Assembly: GCA_035771165.1 (NCBI GenBank)
Contig: JAWNZC010000354.1
Location: forward strand, 1,103,001 to 1,167,000
Source of the DNA: Paragorgia papillata
Lineage: Eukaryota > Cnidaria > Anthozoa > Scleralcyonacea > Coralliidae
Length of the DNA: 64,000 nt
Direction: 5' to 3'
The notes under the pieces were generated by a model. The model saw only the letters and a list, made by a program, of their open reading frames with translations. It was not told the DNA's origin and ran no database searches. This document shows positions 34,401 through 42,800 of this stretch, one piece after another. A program made the translations under genes and the position numbers. Each line of letters starts with the position of its first letter. Positions within the stretch are counted from its first letter, which is position 1.

Positions 34401-37400
34401 GATGTAGGCGGGCATCATGCGTCGCGATGCATGCAGCCGATGTGTATCGAGAAACTTCATCTACAGAGATCAACGTGTAATGCATTTCTTACTTATGTAG
34501 CCAAAACAATTCAATTCTTCTAATTTCGCCGGTTTTCCTTTCATTTTCAAAGTGAACCTCGCAATCCTACATTTTTCAAGCAGCCACTCGATATTTTTCT
34601 GCGTATATGTATTTCTAGTTATTTAATAAGTATAAAATAATTACTAGATTGCATTGTCTAAGATTCTAAAACCACAAACTGATTTTTACTGAGGATTTCT
34701 ATTACGCTTTAACTTTTACTTGAAGCATTATCTCCAAATTAAACCTCCCACATTGGCCAGGTTTTGATTTGATTTCCACTCCAATTTCATCCGAGTAGTC
34801 TCCAACTAGTCCAAGTTGATTGTATTCAATTAAAAAGTTACAATAGATCAGCGAGCGTGAGGCTAGCCATGTGTTTTCCTCTGCAATCAATGACGATGTA
34901 TGAAATTCTCTTTTTTGAAGTCTCTCAAACGTTTTGCTAAAATTACTCAAACGGCCCGCAAGAACTGCATGTGAAGCAGGTTTCTTTCGAGTGAGAACTG
35001 TAAAATTATTAATCTTATCAACATCGTATCTTAAACTTTAAAGGGGCGATTACATGGACCGGGCTGGACCGGTTAACCGGGATAGCCCGCTTTATATATC
35101 AAACGCATGTTGTTTTAACATTTCGATTACACATGGCAAGCCTGCTAGCCCAGTTTGCCGGGATCCCGGTCGCAACCAGGTTAACCGGGAAGAAAATGTC
35201 CATGTAATCGTTTTCATCCAGACAAACCGGGCTGAACAACTGTTGAACTCGCTTCGATACGCGTTCCTTTGCTTGACTGTGTGAATAAATAGTGCTGAAA
35301 GGAACTGAAATAGAACATCAAAACGTTGTTTGTGTGTTTCGTGATCATAGCGAAGATTTAATAAATTAATTAGTCTTCGCGAAGACGATTTCGTGGATTA
35401 TAACAATCTTTTTATTAAGGATGGGCTTACAAAATAAATAATAGACTAATTATATGTATATATATAAAACTGCAGTAAAACTAACGTAGCTTTGCCCTTA
35501 TTTACTTGATAATTGCGAATTTCGGCCTGAAATCATCCCGGCTTACCGGGCTAGCCCGCTCCATGTATTCGCCCCCTAAGTATATATGTCAAATGTATAC
35601 TAGTATTTGTAGCATTAATTGTGGACACTCTAGTGTAGCTAATTAGAGAGGAAAAGCGGTGAACTTAGAGGAAAGCCCTCGAGGCATAGATGAGACTAAA
35701 TTCTCCATATCTAGAATGCTTTTCAAATGGCTATAAATCCAACTACGATATTATTTTTCAGGGGGAGCACGGGTGGCGTGTGCTGTTAGCGCGCTGCCTC
35801 TCACCAATAGTTAAGTCCGGGTAGACGTGGTTAGTACTTGGATGGGTGACCGCTTGATAATGACCCCGCCTTGTCGAGCTTGAAACTCATGTGAGTAGAG
35901 TTGTTGTTGATCTCTCCTGTGCTTCGAGGGTTTTTCGCCGGGTTCTCCGGTTTTCCTCCCTCCGTAAAACCAACACCTACATCACGGGTAGTCATGTTCA
36001 ATTGGGGCATTTCGCCCTGTTTGACCACCAGTTGCACTGGGCAATAAAGTTCTTAAATCTAAAATCTATTATTGATACGGATTCCTATGTAAAGTGAATG
36101 CCGAGGTATTTTTTGTGAAAAAAACTGTAAACACAAAAGAAAATTAGCCCTCGAGCTACTAAAGGGATTCATGACTTCTATGCTTCATATCTAGACCGCT
36201 TTTAAAATGCCTATAAATCATGAGACGATATTATTATTGATATGGATTATATGTCTGAAGTGAACCCCAAGATATTTTTCGATTTGAGCTTTTGCTATGT
36301 TGAGGTTTGTATTTTCAAAATGTTACTGCGATCAGAATGACGCGTCAAAGTCATTGGGGGAATTCTGTGTAAGTTGGCAGTGTGTCTTGAAATCAAATCA
36401 AGTATTCGTGTTTAGCAAATTACTCAAAGCTTTCCTTGACTTTCAGATTCCGCCTTCGTTACTGTACTGTGACGGATATGTATTACCGTGGCCTGGAAGA
36501 CGTCCTCACCCCAGGAAAATACGATGTGAAGGGATGGAAAAGAGGCGTTCATTCAATAGCATCAATTTTTCGAAAAGTGGAAGAGGACTGGAACATAGTA
36601 AGACTTGATATATGACGTATTTTTGTTTTATAATCAGAATAAAAAAAATAGAATTAGAATTTAGAATTTGCAATTAGAATTTGCAATTAGAATTTGAAGT
36701 TAGAATTTTCAATTAGAATTTGAAGTTAGAATATGCAGTTAGGATTTTCAATTAGAATTTGAAGTTAGAATTTTCGAATTAGAATTTGAAGTTAGAATTT
36801 TCGATTAGAATTTGAAGTTAGAATTTGCAGTTAGAATTTTCAATTAGAATTTGAAGTTAGAATTTTCAATCAGAATTTTCAATTAGAATTTGCAATTAGA
36901 ATTTGCAATTAGAATTTGCAATTAGAATTTGAAGCTAGAATTTGCAATAAGAATTTGAAGTTAGAATTTGCAATTAGAATTTGAAGTTAGAATTTGCAAT
37001 TAGAATTTGCATTAGAATTTGCAATTAGAATTTGAAGTTAGAATTTGCAATTAGAATTTACGATTAGAATTTGCAATTAGAATTTGAAGTTGGAATTTTC
37101 AATTAGAATTTGAAGTTAGAATTTTCAATTAGAATTTGAAGTTAAAATTTGCAATTAGAATTTGCAATTAGAATTTGCAATTTGAATTTGCAATTAGAAT
37201 GTGAAGTTAGAATTTGCAATTAGAATTTGCAATTAGAACTTGCAATTGGACTTGAACTTGGTAAAATTAGAAGTACATTAGAATACAATTACTACTTTAG
37301 CATAGAATTACTGTATTCCAACATTCCTCTCTTTGTTTTCTACTTAGACTTACTTAGCACGCGAAGAAGGCAGTAAATTGGGAAGGATTAGCTGGCTTAT

Positions 37401-38655
37401 CGATTTCAGTGAATCAGGAGTCGAAGTAGAATCTATTAGTATTCGCGCCTCTTTCAACACTTTCGAGAATGGCGAAGTAAGAATGGAACTCAGAGATGAT
37501 AAAGAACAAGGCTTTTACCAATCGTTGGACGGAGGTTAGGAAAGTTTTCGAAGAAGAACATGTGTGCTTAATCGAGAGGGTGTGCTTATTCGAGAGGGGT
37601 GCATGTGCTTAATCGAGAGGGTGTGCTTAATCGAGAGGGGTGTGCTTAATCTAGAGGGGTGTGCTTAATCTAGAGGGGTGTGCTTAATCGAGAGGGGTGT
37701 GCTTAATCGAGAGGGTGTGCTTAATCGAGAGGGGTGTGCTTAATCGAGAGGGTGTGCTTAATCGAGAGGGGTGTGCTTATTTGAGAGGGTGTGCTTAATC
37801 TAGAGGGGTGTGCTTGGTCGAGAGGGATGTGCTTAATCGAGAGGGTGTGCTTAATCGAGAGGGGTGTGCTTATTCGAGAGGGGTGTGCTTAATCTAGAGG
37901 GGTGTGCTTAATCCAGAGGGGTGTGCTTAATCGAGAGGGTGTGCTTAATGGGGAGGGTGTGCTTAATCTAGAGGGGTGTGCTTAATCGAGAGGGGTGTGC
38001 TTTATCGAGAGGGTGTGCTTAATGGAGAGGGTGTGCTTAATCGAGAGGGGTCTGCTTATTCGAGAGGGGTGTGGTTAATCGAGGGGGATGTGCTTATTCG
38101 TGAAGGGTCTGCTTATTCGAGAGGGGTGTGCTTAATCGAGGGGGATGTACTTATTCGTGAAGGGTCTGCTTATTCGAGAGGGGTGTGCTTAATAGAGAGG
38201 GTGTGCTTAATCGAGAGGGGTACATGCATCCTCTGGGATAAGCACACCTAGTTCTCAAATAGACGCCGCACCCCTCTCGAATAAGTACTACCCTCTACAA
38301 TACACGCACGCTCTGGAATAAACGCATCCTTCAAATCACATCCCTCTCGAATAAGCGCCCATTTCGAAATAAGTTACCGCCCTCTCCAGGCCCTAAATAA
38401 GCGCCACGGTCGACTTATAGCGCCACTAAAACCTACTTTGCCCTAATCAGACCTACTTGCATCTTTTCATCAGGTGTGGAAGCCAAATCCTATCAACTGG
38501 GTGGTTCTCCAGTGTTGAAACTTACAGCAGATTTACAAAGCAAGGAAAACGATAATCCGAATGCTTGGCAACATGCTCAGCTGTTTCGTCAATCGATGGA
38601 GAGCCGAACCGAGTACCCACTTGATATTACAGTAACGATGAAAAAGAAGGAATGA
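22889..38655 (+). CDS. NGLY1: Peptide:N-glycanase (NGLY1/PNG1), PUB-less form
   Basis: Nine exons: 22889-23111, 23972-24163, 25251-25492, 26114-26224, 27343-27522, 28705-28757, 36447-36597, 37348-37534, 38474-38655. All phases fit, giving 506 residues. It removes N-glycans from misfolded glycoproteins retro-translocated to the cytosol (family knowledge). The zinc-binding CDVC (87-90) and CPNC (119-122) pairs are present, then the transglutaminase-like core with catalytic Cys145 ([10 protein letters not shown]), His172 (DHVWTEV) and Asp189 (LHCDPCES). The substrate-side [10 protein letters not shown] and [13 protein letters not shown] follow. Residues ~325-506 are the mannose-binding PAW domain ([30 protein letters not shown]). 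The usual N-terminal PUB domain is absent: the first coding exon begins in the linker just before the core. PUB is instead encoded in the neighbouring gene at 39.6-44.8 kb. Introns carry minisatellites and SINEs; intron 6 is ~7.7 kb and hosts an opposite-strand gene. Confidence 0.93.
23265..23840 (+). repeat. Minisatellite GTGTTTATTAGAGAGGG in glycanase intron 1
   Basis: About 28 units of 17-22 bp, length variation confined to the GAGAG stretch, with sporadic GCATTTATTAG and GCGTTTATGAG variants. Related in sequence to the array at 37555-38230. Confidence 0.9.
24355..24415 (+). repeat. Fragment of the hairpin-core element
   Basis: TCTCTTTGACGAGTAAAATC then GGTGTTAG. Too degraded to define ends. 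Confidence 0.4.
24700..24875 (-). mobile_element. 5S-rRNA-derived SINE, copy 2 (5'-truncated)
   Basis: On the minus strand GTTAAGCCCGGTTGAATGGG and TTAGTACTTGGATG are followed by the shared body. The region upstream of the 5S-like part is missing. Confidence 0.7.
24903..24962 (+). repeat. Fragment of the hairpin-core element
   Basis: CTTCCCTTGATGAGTAAAAT, then GCATTAGCCAGAGC and GTAAAATTGTAAAGAC. Another inverted fragment lies at about 25095-25130 (CCAGACGATTTTATCCGTC). Confidence 0.45.
25672..25945. repeat. (GGAA)n, (GGCA)n and (GAAA)n microsatellite in glycanase intron 3
   Basis: Immediately downstream of exon 25251-25492. The highly charged open frames on both strands are artefacts. Confidence 0.95.
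26385..26585. repeat. CGTTTCGAGCGAAGG-type element, copy 3
   Basis: ATAGTAAGGTTTGAGTACTA and TTCTAACGTTTCGAGCAAAG are mirrored by GCTGGAAACGTTAGAAATCC and GTACTCAAACCTTACCATA around GGCCCTTCATCAGGGCCC. Confidence 0.65.
26717..26789 (-). repeat. tRNA-like remnant (degenerate)
   Basis: 73 nt on the minus strand start GGCCTCT and end GGAGGCC, giving a full 7-bp acceptor stem. A GCT/AGC D-stem and T-arm-like GCGAGTTCAATTCC follow. The anticodon and T stems do not pair, so this is a pseudo-tRNA or SINE head and not a functional tRNA. Confidence 0.45.
27108..27316. repeat. CGTTTCGAGCGAAGG-type element, copy 4 (complete palindrome)
   Basis: Near-perfect arms from ATCGAAATATAGTAAGG to CCTTACTATATTTCGAT, with TCTAACGTTTCGAGCGAAGG in both orientations and CTGCCTACGCAGCACG at the right end. 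Confidence 0.75.
27576..27821. repeat. 246-bp MITE with TAA target duplication
   Basis: Left GGTGCCGTTTACACTATTAC and right (reverse complement) GGCCCCGTTTACACTATTAC are terminal repeats of ~27 bp. TAA flanks at 27573-27575 and 27822-27824 fit PIF/Harbinger-type transposition. Sub-terminal GTAGTG/CACTAC motifs alternate inside. Confidence 0.75.
28185..28270 (+). repeat. Copy of the hairpin-core element
   Basis: GCTGAATAAAATCG, the perfect core TCTGGCGTTAGCCAGA, then ATAAAATACTAAAGACTC. Confidence 0.6.
28809..29095 (+). mobile_element. 5S-rRNA-derived SINE, copy 3
   Basis: GTTAAGCCCGGTTAGACGGG, GTACTTGGATGGGTGACC and the shared body, ending in an (ATA)n-rich tail. ATGGT at both borders may be a target duplication. 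It is ~50 bp past glycanase exon 6. Confidence 0.8.
29290..29760. repeat. (CCTT)n/(CCTG)n microsatellite in glycanase intron 6
   Basis: About 470 bp of tetranucleotide repeat. The [12 protein letters not shown] frames are artefacts. Confidence 0.95.
30015..30900. repeat. 36/39-bp minisatellite (CTAGCTCAATGGTCCTTCCA)
   Basis: About 23 units containing CTCAATGGTCC, CCACCTCGTGGTGACTC and CTTCCATCTAGC or CTTCCAGCTAGC. Units differ by one CTT, keeping length a multiple of three. Several frames are therefore open: plus-strand ORFs of 369 and 323 codons, minus-strand 313. Only the 369-codon frame has an ATG (29962). It sits inside glycanase intron 6; no exon function is supported. Confidence 0.9.
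31081..31425. repeat. (TA)n tracts and A-rich (AAAAT)n
   Basis: Three TA microsatellites (31081-31098, 31192-31220, 31370-31424) separated by AAAAT repeats and short unique sequence. Confidence 0.9.
31700..32011. repeat. 312-bp TIR element
   Basis: GCTGTCCAGTCCGTTCTGCG at the left pairs with CGCAGAACGGAGTGGACAGC at the right. The interior holds open frames on both strands without recognisable domains. Confidence 0.65.
32012..34248. other. Unassigned part of glycanase intron 6
   Basis: Mostly unique AT-rich sequence. A plus-strand ATG at 33921 starts a signal-peptide-like stretch ([20 protein letters not shown]) and a minus-strand frame at 33680-33569 has another hydrophobic run ([16 protein letters not shown]). 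Neither can be linked to more exons. An uncharacterised Arg-rich frame lies at 32334-32627. Confidence 0.3.
34249..34997 (-). CDS. Partial two-exon gene nested in glycanase intron 6, possibly TNF-like
   Basis: Two minus-strand exons fit together: 34997-34720 (acceptor TAATTTTACAG|, donor CTTCAA|GTAAAAG) and 34353-34249 (acceptor CCAATTCCAG|, TAA stop). Phase 0 joins them to a 127-residue C-terminal portion. The product begins [14 protein letters not shown], has [15 protein letters not shown] in the middle and [18 protein letters not shown] near the end. Order and spacing faintly resemble a TNF homology domain (KPxAHxx first strand, LYxxYxxxxF core strand, GxFxLxxGD near the end), but the final strand is missing and identity is too low to be sure. 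Upstream exons, needed for a membrane anchor, were not found between 35.0 and 36.4 kb. If not TNF-like, it is an unrecognised small gene or a decayed copy. Confidence 0.35.
35042..35576. repeat. 535-bp TIR element with TAA target duplication
   Basis: Left AGGGGCGATTACATGGACCG and right (reverse complement) GGGGGCGAATACATGGAGCG; TAA at 35039-35041 and 35577-35579. Sub-terminal CCGGGCTGG, GGTTAACCGGG and GGGCTAGCCCG repeat inside. PIF/Harbinger-like MITE. Confidence 0.75.
35761..36065 (+). mobile_element. 5S-rRNA-derived SINE, copy 4
   Basis: GTTAGTACTTGGATGGGTGA preceded by CGCTGCCTCTCACCAATAG and followed by the shared body. The tail variant is GGGGCATTTCGCCCTGTTTG with GGCAATAAAGTTC, shared with copy 7. 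Confidence 0.8.
36640..37250. repeat. 12-bp minisatellite TTAGAATTTGCA/TTAGAATTTGAAG in glycanase intron 7
   Basis: About 50 units. CAA, AAG and TTC endings alternate in semi-regular higher-order pairs. The array starts 40 bp after exon 36447-36597 and ends ~100 bp before the next exon. Confidence 0.95.
37555..38230 (+). repeat. Minisatellite GTGTGCTTAATCGAGAGGG in glycanase intron 8
   Basis: About 36 units of 18-20 bp. The following 38265-38420 carries related sequence in inverse orientation (CCCCTCTCGAATAAG, CGAATAAGCGCCC). Similar unit logic to the array in intron 1. Confidence 0.95.
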
Positions 38656-39575
38656 AGTGTCTATTAATCAATAAAGGTACCCAAATAAATGGTTATAGGT
38701 AGTTATCTAAACATTTATGCATTATATAAAGAGGATATTTGGAGTGGCAAAGAGTCAACGACCTTTATATAGAGTACGAAAACAAAGATGTTTCTGCACA
38801 GGATTTGGGATAGTGTGTTGGGTTGTCAACGTGTTGACACGGCTTGGTTGCCAGAGTTACCTCCTTATTTGCTATGGCATACAAGATTTGATTGCTTGCT
38901 TACATATCATGGCACCTACTGTACCCAATCTTCACTTTATACAAGTTAACTCGTCTTCATTTTTGGCCGTCGTCACGATTTAGTCGAGCGTGGGCGCTAT
39001 TAATGTGCCAAGCCTCCAGACAACGTCTTTGATGGGACCGTGGATTGGGTGGCATTGAATTTGCCTTTGATCTCAAAAAATACGCCCATTTTTGAGAAAA
39101 ATTACATGATATGCGTCATGACACGTCGCTATACGCTAGGCTAAGGTATACCAGATGCCCTGCCCAGTTATATAGAATAAAGGCCGCACGCTCTACGTCA
39201 ATTTGCTAAATATATATTTCACAAAATAAATTTGAGAAGTTTCTGATGTTTCTTGCTAAATATACAAAATAATTAATCATAGTTAACAGAAAATAAACAT
39301 GGTTTGGAAACCCGGCAAACTTCAAAGCGGTTAACAATCAAGCTACGATTGATGTTGAAAGGTACATGAAGGTGCACAAATCCTTTGTTTTAGGTTTATT
39401 AATATTTAAACAGTACGGTTGAGTGATTGAACCCAAACGTTGCTATTGGATGATTGCTTGGCATTATACAGAAAACACAATATGTTCAGTAACCGTGAAA
39501 GTGCAAAAATTTCCATAAACCTGAACAAAAACATAAAACAATGACTTTTGTTGAGCTTCCGAACCATGTATATTT
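38656..39575. other. Short intergenic space between convergent glycanase and Trx-PUB genes
   Basis: Only ~970 bp separate the two stop codons. No gene is seen in between; the 3' UTRs probably occupy its ends. Confidence 0.55.
38670..38675 (+). terminator. Polyadenylation signal of the glycanase gene
   Basis: AATAAA 15 bases after the stop, with a second AAATAAAT about 18 bases further. Confidence 0.5.
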
Positions 39576-39581
39576 TTTATT
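39576..39581 (-). terminator. Polyadenylation signal of the Trx-PUB gene
   Basis: AATAAA on the minus strand, ~44 bases after the stop codon. Confidence 0.5.
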
Positions 39582-39624
39582 AACTATGATTGCATTCTAT
39601 GAATTGTTATACAGATTGTTAAAC

Positions 39625-39830
39625 CTAGGAATGTTGCATTGATTTTAGAAGAATTTCTCGTTTGTTTTGTTCGTCTAAAATTGTGTCCCGAACCATTTTT
39701 AAGTCGTCCAAAGACTTGTCTGCTTGTAGAATGACCTGGTCATCGCTCTAGAATAAATGAAAACAGTATTTGTTAAATGAAATAAATAAATAAATAAATA
39801 AATAAATAAACAAACAAACAAACAAACAAA

Positions 39831-39877
<47 letters not shown>

Positions 39878-42800
39878 AATAAATTAAAAACACTGATGCA
39901 AAAGATGCTGCTCTGTCATTTTATAGTAAGTGTTCTTTCAAATAGAACAGAATTAGGCTATACGTTTACACAGTACCGGACGAATTCCTGAACCGGTCTC
40001 GAATTAGTACGGTTCCGCCTGTTTACACGGAAGACAAATTCGGAACCGTTCTCGAATTAGTATACGGTTCCGCCTGTTTACACGGTGGAATTCGTCCTAT
40101 TTCGCCGTGTATAGAGCGTTTCATCTGACGTCACGGCGGCCATATTGGTGTACCAAAACAATGAAATGGCGGCCATATTGGTGTACGGTATGGGAATTAG
40201 CTCTTTCTTATTCAAATATTTCGTATTGTTTCACCACCCCAATGGGGCCACCGATCACGTGAGTGAAAACGCTCTATACAGGCGAAACCGTACTAATTCG
40301 AGACCGGTTCCGAATTATCCACCACCCCTGGCTGTATATACATATATAGTGTACTTACTTCTTCAAATCCCATTGCAAAAAGGCATTCAACAGCACCTTT
40401 GACAGGCAACAGTTTAGCTTGAAATGTATTTGTGCTTAGTTTTAAAATCCTGTATTTTGGTTCTTGTGGTTCCTTAATGATATTATTTGCAATCCTCAAC
40501 AGCAACTGTGAAGCACTATTGAAAGTATCTGGTGGATTTTCTAATAATTCTCGGAAACAATCCAGTTTACGACCAGCAGCAACCTTTGCCGAATCTACAG
40601 GCTGTACATAGAATTACTGTTAGGAACTGATTGCGAGATGGAAGCGATGTCAAATTATACATTAAATTACATTCACAAACTTAATTTCAAACCAGGTCCC
40701 GTATGCAATTTTACGTCTATTTTTCATGCTGGCATGCGTTAGAGTTTAGACGGGTATACTTCACAATTAGACAACGAGACCGAGTTTTCTATTTAATGTT
40801 ATACAATACAATGGTTGCTGTGCGTGTTTTCATTGGTTGTTGGCCATGATCTATTACAGGACAGACGCATGGACACGTCAGATCACGTCAGCTGACTTGC
40901 TTTTTTCCTTCTTCATGCCCCAAAATCCAGCAAGATTTTCGATAAAAACTTTTTAAATTTTTGTATTGTATAAAACAAATAGATTCCATTTTACTGCGTC
41001 TCGTGGGCCACTTTTTTGTTCTTACCAGTTATAAAACATTTCGTTCAGGCGCGTGTTTGACGTGGGGCACGTGGCGGCTTGCCACACGTGACGGAAATTT
41101 TACTCGAAACGAATTTTTAAAATTGCCTAAAATTTTCCAAAATGCCATAAAATTGTTGGAGTCGGCAGATTTTCCGACCCAACTCGGCAGAAAATTTTTG
41201 CCTTGCCCCACGTGAGTAACAAGCCAAACACGCGCCTGATTTCGTTACGTCGTTACGCTACGTTATAAGACGTAAAGATCGTTCCACTACGTTATAAAAC
41301 GTTGCCCTATATGTTTGAACACGTTCCACTACGTTATAAAACGTTACCCAATGTTTGAACACGTTCCGCTGCGTTACAAGACGTTACACTAAGTTGTAAG
41401 ACGTTTCACTACGTTATAAAACGTTGCTCTATATGTTTGAACACGTTCCGCTGCGTTACAAGATGTTACACTATGATGTCGGACATTACGCTACGTTATA
41501 AGACGTTATGCTTCACTCAAGGAAGGATTTTTTTTTGAACATCTCATTACTGGCATACTAGCTGGCAGTAAAGTGGCGCGTGATATCTTGCTGTCACAAC
41601 AAACGAGACGAGAGTCGCGAGACGCATGGCAAAGTACTCTTTCATCATTCCCGCGCAAGAGTTGTATTCTTTGCGTCTTCGGTGTGCCCCATTGGGAGTG
41701 AAAGCAACAGAGTGATGATCTAGTTAATTACTGTTTGTTAACACTTACAGCAAGTGTACTTTGAACGCTCCATTGCTTGATCTTGGCCTCCAAGGCAGAT
41801 GGGTCAGCACCTTTTATTTCATCAACTTTAGCTTGACCAAGAAAGAACTGAAATGTTGGCATTGCTCGAACACCATGGTTGGCCGCAGTCATCTTTATAA
41901 ACAAAATAATATCAATGAGATCTACAGTTATAGTCCTGTTACCTGCAAGACCATTCTACAGTTATGCCTGGCCATTTTATTACAGCTGTAGGATATTGGG
42001 TTGTCATATACAGTAATTCCTGTATTGTACATGTATATAATAACCAGTTAGGATACACTGATTTTTCTAAGGTCTGGTTCTGACCAAACCTTTAATACTG
42101 GTGGCAGTCCATCCCTAATCACAATGTACATATATTCTATAAACATTCGTTTTACACTGATTTTCTGCACTTATACAGGTCGGTGGCTCCCCATAGCAGT
42201 TTCATTACTCTTGCACACCCCCCCCCCCCCCTGCACTTTCATTTACTACACTCCATCTCCACCACCTGACTCCATGTTGTCCTCAGCCTTCATGTATAGT
42301 TGTGAACCTTCCACCTCATATGACATGCCTATGTTCGTTAACCCAGTCACTTGATCATCATATCTCTACTGGTTTCATACCACAATGTCAGACACCAACA
42401 CACAAACCACAAACAAATTAAGGACTGTTTATTACCACATTTCTTAATTATAAATTCAATGTGAAACCATTGTCTAATCTAATATGCAGCAATATCACCA
42501 AGTTCCTCTACTATAATTGATGATTGAGAAGCTATTTCATAAGGATAAAGGACTGGGTGGCTAATCATCCTTACTTGCAGCCAGCGGCTGAATTGCGAAG
42601 GACGCAGATCAACATGGCCGAGTCGAGGCATATCAAAGGCACTCGAAGCAGCCGCCAATGACACAGTTCAGACCACGGATCACAGCTAAAATGTTAGGTG
42701 TTGATTTTATGGAGGGAGGAAAACCGGAGAACCCGGTGAAAAACCCTCGAAGCACAGGAGAGATCAACTACAACTCAACTCACATGAGTCCAAGCCCGAC

